Source: Marilutibacter aestuarii (GTDB taxonomy: Bacteria; Pseudomonadota; Gammaproteobacteria; Xanthomonadales; Xanthomonadaceae). From it: 64,000 bases of DNA. Position numbers and translations under genes: made by a program. Position 1 is the first letter of the stretch; each line of letters starts with the position of its first letter. The stretch covers positions 1 to 64,000 of the forward strand of contig NZ_VICE01000105.1 of assembly GCF_006546775.1 (NCBI RefSeq), given 5' to 3'. A model generated the notes under the pieces. It was not told the DNA's origin, did not search any database, and saw only the letters and a list, made by a program, of their open reading frames with translations. Shown here piece after piece: positions 1 through 8,348 of this stretch.

Positions 1-34
1 CGCCGTCCTGCGCGGTGGGGCGGGGGGCCCGGGT

Positions 35-40
35 TATGCT
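35..40 (+). promoter_or_regulatory. -10-like hexamer upstream of nadK
   Basis: The hexamer TATGCT lies 24 bases before the nadK start codon. A purine-rich ribosome-binding site (CAGGAG) sits between them, so this mRNA would have a short leader. No clear -35 element is visible in the 34 bases before it. Confidence 0.35.
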
Positions 41-64
41 GGCGGCGCCCTCCAGGAGCCGACC

Positions 65-838
65 ATGACCGACTCGCCCCGCATCGCCTTCCTCGCCAGC
101 CCGGCCGAGGACGCCCTCGAGGCACTGGAAACGCTGACCGCGCGCCACGGCCAACTCGATCCGGTCGAGGCCGACGTGCTGGTGGCGCTGGGCGGCGACG
201 GCTTCATGCTGCAGACCCTCCACCGCTTCGGCTCGCTCGGCAAGCCGGTGTATGGCATGAAGCTCGGTTCGGTCGGCTTCATGATGAACCAGTACCGCGT
301 CGACGGCCTGGTCGAGCGCCTGCACGCGGCGGAGCCCTCGGTGCTGCGTCCGCTGGAGATGGTCGCCACCACCGAGTCCGGGGCGACCGTCGGCTCGTTG
401 GCCTACAACGAGGTGTCGCTGCTGCGCCAGACGCGACAGGCCGCCCACCTGGGCATCGAGCTCAACGGCCAGACGCGCCTGGAGGAGTTGATCAGCGACG
501 GCGTCATGGTCGCGACCCCGGCTGGCAGCACGGCCTACAACTTCTCGGCGCACGGCCCCATCCTGCCCCTGGGCGGCAAGGTCATCGCGCTGACGCCGAT
601 CGCCCCGTTCCGTCCCCGTCGCTGGCGCGGCGCCGTGCTCAAGGCCGACACCGAGGTGCGCTTCCGGGTCCTGGACCCGTACAAGCGTCCGGTGAGCGCC
701 ACGGCCGACTCGCACGAGGTCCGCGACGTGCTCGAGGTGACGATCCGCGAATCGCTCGACCGCACCGTCACCCTGCTGTTCGATCCCGAGCACAACCTCG
801 AGGAGCGCATGCTCGCCGAGCAGTTCATCGGCGGCTGA
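65..838 (+). CDS. nadK: NAD kinase
   Basis: Phosphorylates NAD to NADP using ATP in the cytosol. The 257-residue length fits the short bacterial NadK form. Visible family motifs are GGDG at residues 43-46 (nucleotide-binding loop with the catalytic Asp), the Asn-Glu pair near 115-116, and the SDG...TPAGSTAYN block at about 144-159, which binds NAD. The ATG follows a CAGGAG ribosome-binding site seven bases upstream. The next gene is co-directional 63 bases downstream and also acts on nucleotides, but it has its own promoter-like element. No oddities; assignment is firm. Confidence 0.95.
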   Translation: MTDSPRIAFLASPAEDALEALETLTARHGQLDPVEADVLVALGGDGFMLQTLHRFGSLGKPVYGMKLGSVGFMMNQYRVDGLVERLHAAEPSVLRPLEMVATTESGATVGSLAYNEVSLLRQTRQAAHLGIELNGQTRLEELISDGVMVATPAGSTAYNFSAHGPILPLGGKVIALTPIAPFRPRRWRGAVLKADTEVRFRVLDPYKRPVSATADSHEVRDVLEVTIRESLDRTVTLLFDPEHNLEERMLAEQFIGG

Positions 839-889
839 ACCGCGCGCGTCCCGGCGTCGCCGGTCTCAACACCCGAGACCGGGGCAGGG

Positions 890-901
890 CACAATAGCGC
901 C
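890..901 (+). promoter_or_regulatory. -10-like hexamer six bases before an ATG (candidate leaderless start)
   Basis: CACAAT at 890-895 matches four of six -10 bases and is followed by six bases and then the ATG at 902. Transcription from it would start at or within a base of the start codon. No ribosome-binding site precedes this ATG, which fits a leaderless mRNA. Confidence 0.4.
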
Positions 902-1813
902 ATGCCAGACCGTGATGCCGACCCGCTGATCGTCGCGATTTCCTCGCGCACCCTGTTCAACCTCGAAGACAGCCATGCGCTGTTCGAGGCCGAGGGCATC
1001 GATGCCTATGCCGCCTTCCAGCGCGAGCACGAGGACGACCTCCTCGCGCCCGGCATCGCCTTTCCGCTGGTGCGCAAGTTGCTCGGCCTCAACGAGGGCG
1101 CGCCCCCAGAGGCGCCGCGCGTGGAGGTGATCCTGATCTCGCGCAATTCGGCTGACACCGGCCTGCGCATCTTCAACTCGATCGCCCACCATGGCCTGTC
1201 GATCAAGCGCGCGGCCTTCAGCAACGGCGCGCCACCGTTTCCCTACATCCGGCCGTTCGGCGCCGACCTGTTCCTGTCCACGCATGCCGAGGACGTGCGC
1301 AGCGCGTTGATGGCCGGGGTCGCGGCGGCGACCCTGTTGCCGGCGCAGGCGCCGCAGGACCGCCACGAGCGCCAGCTGCGCATCGCCTTCGACGGCGACG
1401 CGGTGATCTTCGGCGACGAAAGCGAGCGCGTGTCGCGCGAAGGCGGGCTGGCGGCCTTCACCGAGCACGAGCGCGCGAATGCCGGCGAACCGCTCTCCGG
1501 CGGCCCGTTCCGCGGTTTCCTGGACGCGCTCCATCGCCTGCAGGCGGCGTTCCCGGTGGGCCAGGATTCGCCGATCCGCACCGCGCTGGTGACGGCACGC
1601 TCGATTCCCGCGCACGAACGCGTGATCCGGACGCTGAGGGAGTGGGGCATCCGGCTCGACGAGGCGCTGTTCCTGGGCGGTCGCGCCAAGGGGCCCTTCC
1701 TGGAGGCCTTCGGCGCCGACATCTTCTTCGACGACTCCGCCCACAACATCGAGTCCGCCCGGGGCCTGGTCGCCGCGGGGCACGTGCCGCACGGCGTCGC
1801 CAACAGCGCTTGA
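902..1813 (+). CDS. 5'-nucleotidase, cytosolic type 1 family
   Basis: A 303-residue protein resembling the bacterial relatives of eukaryotic cytosolic 5'-nucleotidase 1 (NT5C1, Pfam 5-nucleotidase PF06189), which dephosphorylate nucleoside monophosphates. Family-typical stretches are the N-terminal AISSRTLFNLEDSH, the mid-protein SRNSADTGLRIFNSI and GAPPFPYIRPFGADLFLS, and the C-terminal FFDDSAHNIESA, whose aspartates are likely metal ligands. There is no signal peptide, so it is cytosolic. It stands alone between nadK and a convergent gene. Substrate preference cannot be read from the sequence. Confidence 0.85.
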   Translation: MPDRDADPLIVAISSRTLFNLEDSHALFEAEGIDAYAAFQREHEDDLLAPGIAFPLVRKLLGLNEGAPPEAPRVEVILISRNSADTGLRIFNSIAHHGLSIKRAAFSNGAPPFPYIRPFGADLFLSTHAEDVRSALMAGVAAATLLPAQAPQDRHERQLRIAFDGDAVIFGDESERVSREGGLAAFTEHERANAGEPLSGGPFRGFLDALHRLQAAFPVGQDSPIRTALVTARSIPAHERVIRTLREWGIRLDEALFLGGRAKGPFLEAFGADIFFDDSAHNIESARGLVAAGHVPHGVANSA

Positions 1814-1861
1814 GGCTCGTCCGGCGGCGTCGGCCGTGACGGCGAGCGGCTCCGGGTCCGC

Positions 1862-2422
1862 TCAGGGCGCGTCGTCGTCCTCGCCCAGGCGCAGGTCGAT
1901 GTCGCTGATCTTCCAGCGCAGTCCGTGACGGGTCATGGTCACGTCGATTTCCTCGCCCTCGTCGTCCACCAGGGTCGCCTTGAAGCGCGAGAGCGACTCG
2001 AAGCGGTAGCGCGCGTCCTGGAAGGGGTCGCGTGCCGGCACGTCCTTGTAGATGTCATTGCGGGCCACGCTGTCGCGACTGGTGCGATGCCACAGGCTGC
2101 GCCCCTGCAACAGCGCGCCCACGCCGACCGGCGTGGCCATGGTCTCGATCGCGGCACCGCTGAGATTGCTGGCGACGGACAGCGCGAACGCGCCCAGCAC
2201 GCTCTCGCGTACCTTCTCGCCGGCGCGGCGGGCCATGTAGTCGTCGGCCTGGGCCTTGAGGCTGCTGCGCACCGCCGGGAAATCGACATGGCGCGACAGC
2301 GCGGCACTGTCGTTCTCCTCGATGGCCGCGCGGATGCCCCTGACCGCCCAGAAGGGGCCCGCCGCCCACAGGGCCGCCAGCAGGAGGACCAGGGCGATGC
2401 TTGCCGCGATGAACTTCTTCAT
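1862..2422 (-). CDS. DUF2939 family protein with N-terminal membrane anchor
   Basis: A 186-residue protein starting with MKKF and a strongly hydrophobic segment at residues 5-24, read as a signal anchor or uncleaved signal peptide. It is followed by WAVRGIRAAIEENDSAALSRHVDFPAVRSSLK, typical of DUF2939 proteins, and a region rich in charged residues. The soluble part probably faces the periplasm. A -10-like TAAGCT lies at 2451-2456 on the minus strand, giving a leader of about 20 bases. It converges with the nucleotidase gene. Function is unknown; family membership is moderately sure. Confidence 0.75.
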   Translation of the reverse strand: MKKFIAASIALVLLLAALWAAGPFWAVRGIRAAIEENDSAALSRHVDFPAVRSSLKAQADDYMARRAGEKVRESVLGAFALSVASNLSGAAIETMATPVGVGALLQGRSLWHRTSRDSVARNDIYKDVPARDPFQDARYRFESLSRFKATLVDDEGEEIDVTMTRHGLRWKISDIDLRLGEDDDAP

Positions 2423-2528
2423 GTCGATGCCGTCGTTGGAGCCTGGGCAAAGCTTACCCGCTGTCCCGCGCGCGTGGGCGCGGGACAGCGGGGACCGTGG
2501 CGACGGCCCGCCAGGGCCTGGTCCGGGG

Positions 2529-3713
2529 TCAGAACTTCAACGCGTACTCGCGCGACTCGATGGGCGACATGCGCGTCTGGTCGTGGAGCTCGAGCTGGCG
2601 CAGCTCGAACGGGCGTCCATAACCTGTGGGCAGGTGCGAGCGATCGAACGAGAGCGTCAGGCGCCGTTTGCCGGCTTCGAACCAGTTGGCGGCATGCGCC
2701 TGGGACACCGGCGCCATGGCGCCATCCGCGGCGGTGGCATAGAGCGTGCCGCGCACTTCGAAGCGGCCCGTCGAGGCCACTTCCACCGGCAGCGATACCT
2801 GCAGGCGGGCGGGATCGACCTCGAAATCGCCGGCCAGGCGCGCGGTCGGTGCGGCGACCGCGAACGCCGTGCGTGCGTCGCGGGCGACCTCGCCGTCGTT
2901 GGCGAAGACCTGCAGCTCCCACAAACCGCGGGCGTTGCCGGTCGCCTCGGGCAGCTTGAAGCGGGCGACGTTGCGGCCATCGCGGCCGCCGCGCACCGCG
3001 ACCGGGGTGCTGCTGCCATCGGGCGCGACGAGCAGGGCCTCGGCCTTGCCCGGCACCGGGCGCCCAGCGCGCTCCAGGTCGACCGCAACCTGCATGCGGC
3101 CACCCGCCAGCACCTGCTGTCGATCGGGGCGGGCACGCAGGACGACGTCGCTTTGCGGCTCGTACACATGGACGACGTAGTCGCCGCGCGCTCCCTCAGC
3201 CTGCAGCCGGTAGCGACCGGCGCCGGCCTCGAGCTTGACGATGGACGTGCCGGCGGTGATGGGCATGCCGGCGGCCTGCAGTTGCGCGCTGTCGGCGAGC
3301 GACTGCAGTTTCACGCGCCGACCGCCCTGGCTGACCCGCAGTTGCGTGGGTGCCATCGCGCGCGCGCCGCGCGCCGGGTTGACCCGGATCAGCGAGCCCG
3401 GAGCGGTCAGGCTGACGTCGACGCCCTGTTCGAGTTCGGCGCCTGCGACCGTCATCCAGTACTCGCGGCTTTCCGCCTCGAAGGGCGCGGCGGCCTCGAC
3501 GCGCGCGGTGGGATCCAGCTTCCAGGCATAGCTGACCGCCTGGCGCTCGTGGTCGCCGGTCGGCGGCGGCAGCACGACGAGGCGTCCGGGCACCTGGTCG
3601 CCGTTGGAGGCCGGCAGCAGCGGCGTCGCCGCGTGGGTGGCGGTCGTCGCCATCGCCAGCAACAGCGGCAGGGTCGCGGCCTTGAGGGCGCGGGCTTGGG
3701 TGCGCATGTTCAT
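2529..3713 (-). CDS. DUF4785-type exported protein
   Basis: A 394-residue protein with an N-terminal signal peptide (positively charged start, hydrophobic core, Ala-rich cleavage region ending near residue 27). The mature part is predicted to be beta-rich and has the layout of DUF4785 proteins of Xanthomonads: an N-terminal domain and C-terminal immunoglobulin-like repeats. A much longer open frame runs upstream through the neighbouring gene, but the ATG at 3713 has a GAGGGA ribosome-binding site and precedes the signal peptide, so I start there. It begins 11 bases after the stop of the exported hydrolase, which suggests co-translation and a shared extracytoplasmic role. The biochemical role is unknown. 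Confidence 0.75.
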   Translation of the reverse strand: MNMRTQARALKAATLPLLLAMATTATHAATPLLPASNGDQVPGRLVVLPPPTGDHERQAVSYAWKLDPTARVEAAAPFEAESREYWMTVAGAELEQGVDVSLTAPGSLIRVNPARGARAMAPTQLRVSQGGRRVKLQSLADSAQLQAAGMPITAGTSIVKLEAGAGRYRLQAEGARGDYVVHVYEPQSDVVLRARPDRQQVLAGGRMQVAVDLERAGRPVPGKAEALLVAPDGSSTPVAVRGGRDGRNVARFKLPEATGNARGLWELQVFANDGEVARDARTAFAVAAPTARLAGDFEVDPARLQVSLPVEVASTGRFEVRGTLYATAADGAMAPVSQAHAANWFEAGKRRLTLSFDRSHLPTGYGRPFELRQLELHDQTRMSPIESREYALKF

Positions 3714-3724
3714 GTCGTGGTCCC

Positions 3725-4603
3725 TCACTGTTGCATGTCGCTGCGGAGAATGGTGTCGAGCCGGAAGCAGGCCCGGCGGCTCTGGTTGTGGCTCAGCGGC
3801 TCGCGGTCGCGCGTGCGGCTCTTGTCCACGAACCACACGCTGCCGGCGGCCGACTGGCTGCTGCATTCCAGGAAGCCGTCCGAGCAGTCGTCGAGCCAGT
3901 TCTGGGTGGTCTCCAGGCCCACGTTCTCGGCATAGCCGCCGCAGTAGCTGTCCGAATCCCAGATCGCCGATTCGACATCGCTGCCGACGACGCTGCGGAA
4001 GGTGCGCGGCAACCCCGGTCGACCGGATGTGCCGTACAGGTATTGGCCGTTGTAGACCGCCATCCAGCTTTCCTGCTGCATGCGCACGGCGTCCGACTTG
4101 TAGCCCAGCAGCCAGCCCAGCGACTGTTCGAACACGTTGCCGTTCATGACTGCGTCCGCCAGCGGCGTGCCCGCCGAAGACGGGGCGATGGCATTGACGC
4201 GCACGAGCTTGTCGATGATCGACGGGTAGCGGCTGTCCCAGGTCGGGTTCGACATGATCCAGCGCATGACGTTGCCGCCATTGGAATGGGTGACCACGAC
4301 AAGGCGGGTGATCCCGCGCTGGTTGATGAAGCTGGTCAGCTGGCCGGCGAGGCAGCCGGCGGCCCGGCTGTCCCACATGTACTGCTCGAAATCGCAGTTG
4401 ATGACCGTGTAGTTGGCCGGGTTGGAGAGGCCCTGGCGGACCGAGTCGACCATCTGCGGCTTCCAGTAGTCCTGGTAGGCGTTGGTCTGTTGGCCGGTGC
4501 CATGGACGAAGGCGACGCCGGTGACGTCGGCGGCGTTCGCGCCTGGCGCGAGCATGGCGAGGAAGAGCGAGCCCATGACGGGGCCGCAAGCGAGCTTGAG
4601 CAT
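3725..4603 (-). CDS. Exported alpha/beta-hydrolase, lipase-like
   Basis: A 292-residue protein with a signal peptide (MLKLACG...APGANAA, cleavage near residue 25). The mature protein begins with GVAFVHGTGQQ, the oxyanion-hole HG motif of alpha/beta-hydrolases, and carries the nucleophile elbow THSNGG (Ser as nucleophile), as in lipases and acyltransferases. Several cysteines in the C-terminal half fit an exported disulfide-bonded enzyme. The ATG at 4603 is preferred because AAGGGA sits eight bases upstream; a GTG two codons earlier is too close to it. Together with the DUF4785 gene it looks like a two-gene secreted unit controlled from the upstream region with a 20-bp palindrome. Substrate unknown. 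Confidence 0.75.
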   Translation of the reverse strand: MLKLACGPVMGSLFLAMLAPGANAADVTGVAFVHGTGQQTNAYQDYWKPQMVDSVRQGLSNPANYTVINCDFEQYMWDSRAAGCLAGQLTSFINQRGITRLVVVTHSNGGNVMRWIMSNPTWDSRYPSIIDKLVRVNAIAPSSAGTPLADAVMNGNVFEQSLGWLLGYKSDAVRMQQESWMAVYNGQYLYGTSGRPGLPRTFRSVVGSDVESAIWDSDSYCGGYAENVGLETTQNWLDDCSDGFLECSSQSAAGSVWFVDKSRTRDREPLSHNQSRRACFRLDTILRSDMQQ

Positions 4604-4696
4604 GTTCACATTCCCTTGTTCGATGCGGCCGACGCCGACGGCATGGCCGCGGAGAGTCTGCTTTCCTGCGTTCCCCTCGACGCATCGCCATCGAAA

Positions 4697-4716
4697 ATAC
4701 CCGTACGTACGGGTAT
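4697..4716. promoter_or_regulatory. Perfect 20-bp palindrome, probable repressor operator
   Basis: ATACCCGTACGTACGGGTAT reads the same on both strands. It lies 94 bases upstream of the exported hydrolase gene, in a region of about 190 bases with no gene. Size and symmetry fit a dimeric TetR-type regulator site. No regulator gene is adjacent, so the protein that binds it would be encoded elsewhere. Confidence 0.55.
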
Positions 4717-4792
4717 GTCATGCGGCGCTGCGACGATTCAGCGAACGTGCATCACAGAAATGGGACCGCGCCCGCCTGTCGGGATCGCCCGC

Positions 4793-5479
4793 TCAGAACT
4801 CCAGGTCGAGCGACGCGCACAGGTAGTCGACGAAGGGCGCCATGGCCTTCAGGTCCGTCTCCAGGCGCTGGCGCAGGCGCGGTCCGGTCATGGTCGCGTC
4901 GGTGATGGCACGGCTGACGACGAAATTCCTGCGTCGCAGGTCCTCGGCATGCTCGAAGTCCGGCGGGAATCCGCGCGGCATGCGCACCAGCATCTCGCTG
5001 TCATCGAGCCGGTAGCTGCGTTCGAAGCCCGGCGCGTGCGCGGCGCGGCGCCAGCCCTCGGGGTTGTCGAGGATGAAATGCCGGATGCGGCGCAGGCTGT
5101 CCGGGGATGGATGCCAGAGGCCGGCGCCGACGAAGCAGCGCCCGCGTTGCAGGTGGATGTAGAAGCCGGGGGCGTCGAGGTTCTTGCTGCGCTCGTGGAA
5201 CAACCGCGCGCCCTGCCATGACTTGTACGGCGACTTGTCCTTGCTGAAGCGGGTGTCGCGATGGATGCGGAACAGCGATCCGGCCACGCCCTTGGGCACC
5301 GAGCGGTAATGCAGGCTGACCTCGGCCAGCGCGGGCTGCAGGTCGGACAGCAGGCGCCGGAACGGTTCGCGCACGTGTGCCTCGTAGCGGTCCTTGTGGG
5401 CCTGGAACCACTCGCGGCTGTTGTGCCGTCCCAGTTGCTGCAGGAAATCGAAGCTGGCGTCGCTGAAGTAACGGCTCAT
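4793..5479 (-). CDS. DUF2461 family protein (TIGR02453)
   Basis: A 228-residue cytosolic protein. Family-typical blocks are FDFLQQLGRHNSREWFQAHKDRYE near the N-terminus, FRIHRDTRFSKDKSPYKSW, and FYIHLQRGRCFVGAGLWHPSPDSL. Members are widespread in bacteria and have no established biochemical role. Its ATG overlaps the sbcB stop codon (ATGA), so translation is probably coupled and this is the last gene of the long minus-strand run. An open frame extends 17 codons further upstream, but the overlapping ATG is the natural start. Confidence 0.85.
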   Translation of the reverse strand: MSRYFSDASFDFLQQLGRHNSREWFQAHKDRYEAHVREPFRRLLSDLQPALAEVSLHYRSVPKGVAGSLFRIHRDTRFSKDKSPYKSWQGARLFHERSKNLDAPGFYIHLQRGRCFVGAGLWHPSPDSLRRIRHFILDNPEGWRRAAHAPGFERSYRLDDSEMLVRMPRGFPPDFEHAEDLRRRNFVVSRAITDATMTGPRLRQRLETDLKAMAPFVDYLCASLDLEF

Positions 5480-6927
5480 GGGGCCTCCGTCGATGCGGGC
5501 ATCAGGCCCTCGCCGATGTGCTGCCGCCATGCATCGAGCTGGTCCAGCAGGGCGAGGCGGTCGGCGTCGCCGGCATGCTCGGCGCGCAGCGCCGCGATCT
5601 CGGCGCGCTGCCTGGCCACGCCGGTGTCGGGGTCGCGCCAGCGCGCCCGCCGGTACTCGTCCCAGCGGGCCGACTCGCTGGCCGACAGGGTGTCGGGCCA
5701 GTTGCGCGCCCGGTAGCGGAACAGCAGTTCGGGCAGGCGGGCATCGCGGAAGCCGAACACCCGCTCCCCCAGCGCGGCCGGCGGCGTGCTGCGCACCTCG
5801 GCGAACAGGCGCTTGTCGCCGTCGGCGATGAAACCGTCGTAGAGGGCGCCATCGACGTCGGAGGGCGCGTGTTCGCGGCCGTCGTCGAAGACCCGCCTGA
5901 GCTTGTCGGCCAGTGCCGGTCCCGCTTCGCGCAGGAGCGCGGCGCGGCGCTCGACTTCAGCGCGATCGATGCACAGGCGCTCGAAATCGGCCGGACGCAG
6001 GTGCTGCCAGGCGACCAGCGCGGGGCAGCGGTTGAGGTGGATTTCCTTCAGGGCGATGCGCGCTTCGCCCTCCGGCAGGTCGGCGGCCGGGGTGTAGAGG
6101 CGGTCGGCGATGTCCCCGGCCTCGAGTTCGAGCAGGCGCTCGGGCGACTGGTCCAGGTCGAAGACGATGATGCGGTTGTCGATGCGCGGATGGCGTGCGA
6201 GCGGGACCACCGGCGCCGCGCACATGCGACTGGCGGGGAACCGCTGCGACACGTGCAGCACGGGTGCCATCGCGACCACGTCCAGCAGGCCCGCCGCGAA
6301 GCGCTTGTTGCGCAGCTGCAGGGCGTAGTCCCACAGGCGCGGCTGGGCGGCGCGGAACAGGCGGGCCAGTGCGATGAGCGCACGCACGTCCGACAGCGCT
6401 TCATGGGCGTCGCCCTCGCGGACCCCATTGGCCTCGGCCAGGTGTTCGAGCTTGAACAAGGTCGCCCCGTCCTCGCGTCGCGGCCACGCCAGGCCCTCCG
6501 GGCGAAGCGCGTGCCAGAGCCGGAACACGTCGAGCAGGTCCCAGCGCGAGTTGCCGCTGCGCCACTCGCGCTCGTAGGGGTCGTGGAAATTGCGGAACAG
6601 GCCGTGGCGGACGAACTCGTCGTCGAACTTGAGCGAGTTGTAGCCCAGCGAACAGGTCTGCGGACGGGCCATCTCCTCGTGGATGCGCGAGAAGGCCTCG
6701 GCCTCGTTCACGCCCTCGCGCTCGGCCATCTGCGGGGTGATGCCGGTGACCAGGGTCGCGCCGGGGGAGGGCAGCAGGTCGTGCGCCGGCTTGACGAAGA
6801 AGCTGATCGGGGCCTCGATGGGTTGCAGGTCGAGGTCGGTGCGGATCGCCGCGAACTGGGCGATCCGGCTGCTGCGCGGATCGGTGCCGAAGGTTTCCAG
6901 GTCGTAGAACAGGAAACTGCCGGCCAT
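5476..6927 (-). CDS. sbcB: Exodeoxyribonuclease I
   Basis: Degrades single-stranded DNA 3' to 5' in recombination and mismatch repair. The 483-residue length matches ExoI. Exo motif I (FYDLETFGTDP, with Asp 9 and Glu 11 as metal ligands), the LGYNSLKFDDEFVRHGLFRN block and HEALSDVRALI (Exo III-type Asp) are present, followed by the ExoI C-terminal domain. Its start codon overlaps the kmo stop by one base (TGATG), placing a DNA-repair gene directly behind a catabolic gene. I see no promoter between them. Confidence 0.95.
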   Translation of the reverse strand: MAGSFLFYDLETFGTDPRSSRIAQFAAIRTDLDLQPIEAPISFFVKPAHDLLPSPGATLVTGITPQMAEREGVNEAEAFSRIHEEMARPQTCSLGYNSLKFDDEFVRHGLFRNFHDPYEREWRSGNSRWDLLDVFRLWHALRPEGLAWPRREDGATLFKLEHLAEANGVREGDAHEALSDVRALIALARLFRAAQPRLWDYALQLRNKRFAAGLLDVVAMAPVLHVSQRFPASRMCAAPVVPLARHPRIDNRIIVFDLDQSPERLLELEAGDIADRLYTPAADLPEGEARIALKEIHLNRCPALVAWQHLRPADFERLCIDRAEVERRAALLREAGPALADKLRRVFDDGREHAPSDVDGALYDGFIADGDKRLFAEVRSTPPAALGERVFGFRDARLPELLFRYRARNWPDTLSASESARWDEYRRARWRDPDTGVARQRAEIAALRAEHAGDADRLALLDQLDAWRQHIGEGLMPASTEAP

Positions 6928-8348
6928 CAGGCACCGCCCCGTTCGTGCGCCGGCAGGGGGGGCAGGCGCGCGAGGACGAGCGCGTCGGCCACGTCCCAGT
7001 CCAGCGTATCGAGCGTGTCGTGGCCGCGGGTGAGTTCGACGAGCAGCTCGCGTTGCACCCGCCCGCGCTCATAGGCCATGGCGTAGGGGAAGCGATGGAA
7101 GCTGACCATCGAATAGCGTGGCATGAAGCGCTCGGGATGGCGCAGCGCAAGCGCCTGTTCCAGTTCGCGCTGGAGCAGGTAGTCGTCGTCGTCGACCCGG
7201 TCGCGCATCTCCAGGTAGTTCTCCAGCGCCATGGCCTGGATCGCGCGTGCATTGGGGAGGCGTTCGGCCTGGAACGCAGCGAATGCCGCGGCGCGGTCGG
7301 CGGTGCCGTCGAGGTGTTCGGCCAGTGCCACGCAGTCCTCGAAGGCGCAGTTCATGCCCTGGCCGTGGAAAGGCACCATGGCGTGGGCGGCGTCGCCGAG
7401 CAGGACGGCGCGGTCGTCGAGCTGCCAGGTATCGAGGTAGAGCGTGCCCAGCACACCGGTGGGATTGGCCTCGAAATCGTGCTCCAGCCGGGGGACCAGC
7501 GGCAATGCATCGGGGAACTCGCGCGCGAACAGCTCGCGCGCCGCCGCGCCGTCGGTGACGCTGGCGAAGCTCGGGCCCCGGGGCGGCCCACCGGCGACGT
7601 CGACGACATCCTGGTTGGGCAGGAACAGCGTTACCGTGAAGGTGCGCTCGTCGTTGGGCAGGGCGATGCACATGTAGCGGCCGCGGGGCCAGATGTGCAG
7701 CGCGTTGGGTTCCATGCGGAAGCCGCCGTCCGCGCCCGGCGGGATCTCCAGCTCCTTGTAGGCGTGGTCCAGGAATTCGCTGCGTTCGCCCAGTTCGATC
7801 TCGGCGCCCATCGCCGCGCGCAGGGCGGAGCCGGCGCCGTCGGCACCCACCAGGGTCTCGAACCCGAGCTCGTGCAGATCGCCGTTGCGTTCGTCGACGA
7901 ATCGCGCGCGCCGCGCCTCGAAGTCCACGCCCTGCAGGGTGCGGTGGAAATGGAAATTGACCCCGGCGCATTCGGCGATGTCGAGCAGGGAGAGGTTCAG
8001 CTCGCCGCGGTGGACCGACCAGATGACCTCGCTGTCGTCCTTGCCGTAGCGCTGCAGCGCGGTGCGGCCGTCGGCGAAATGGACCATGCGCCCGCGCATC
8101 ATCACCGCGTGCGACATCACCGCCGGATCGGCGCCGGCCAGGCGCAGCGCGTGGCGGCCGCGCTCGGCGAGGGCGAGGTTGATCGAGCGCCCGCCTTCGT
8201 AGCCTTTGAGCCGCGGGTCGCCGCGCTTCTCGTGGACGTCGACCTGCCAGCCGCGGCGCGCCAGCAGGGTGGCGAACAGCGCCCCGGCCAGGCCCGCGCC
8301 GACGACGGTGATGCGGCGTTCGACGTGGGCGAGGTCGTCAAGCGGCAT
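6927..8348 (-). CDS. kmo: Kynurenine 3-monooxygenase
   Basis: FAD-dependent aromatic hydroxylase converting L-kynurenine to 3-hydroxykynurenine with NADPH and O2. About 473 residues. Motifs: N-terminal VVGAGLAGALFATLLARRGW (GxGxxG), GYEGGRSINLALAERG, GADGAGSALR, and GDAAHAMVPFHGQGMNCAFEDC (second FAD motif). The C-terminal part is hydrophobic and Arg-rich, as in other Kmo proteins. The ATG at 8348 lies inside the kynU gene, an 11-base overlap, so the two are translationally linked. With the following kyn genes it supplies 3-hydroxykynurenine to kynureninase. Confidence 0.93.
   Translation of the reverse strand: MPLDDLAHVERRITVVGAGLAGALFATLLARRGWQVDVHEKRGDPRLKGYEGGRSINLALAERGRHALRLAGADPAVMSHAVMMRGRMVHFADGRTALQRYGKDDSEVIWSVHRGELNLSLLDIAECAGVNFHFHRTLQGVDFEARRARFVDERNGDLHELGFETLVGADGAGSALRAAMGAEIELGERSEFLDHAYKELEIPPGADGGFRMEPNALHIWPRGRYMCIALPNDERTFTVTLFLPNQDVVDVAGGPPRGPSFASVTDGAAARELFAREFPDALPLVPRLEHDFEANPTGVLGTLYLDTWQLDDRAVLLGDAAHAMVPFHGQGMNCAFEDCVALAEHLDGTADRAAAFAAFQAERLPNARAIQAMALENYLEMRDRVDDDDYLLQRELEQALALRHPERFMPRYSMVSFHRFPYAMAYERGRVQRELLVELTRGHDTLDTLDWDVADALVLARLPPLPAHERGGA

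Noticed and set aside
2529-4721. A single 730-codon minus-strand frame joining the DUF4785 gene to upstream sequence
   Set aside because: The upstream part overlaps the exported hydrolase in another frame and is not protein-like. The true start is the ATG before the signal peptide at 3713.
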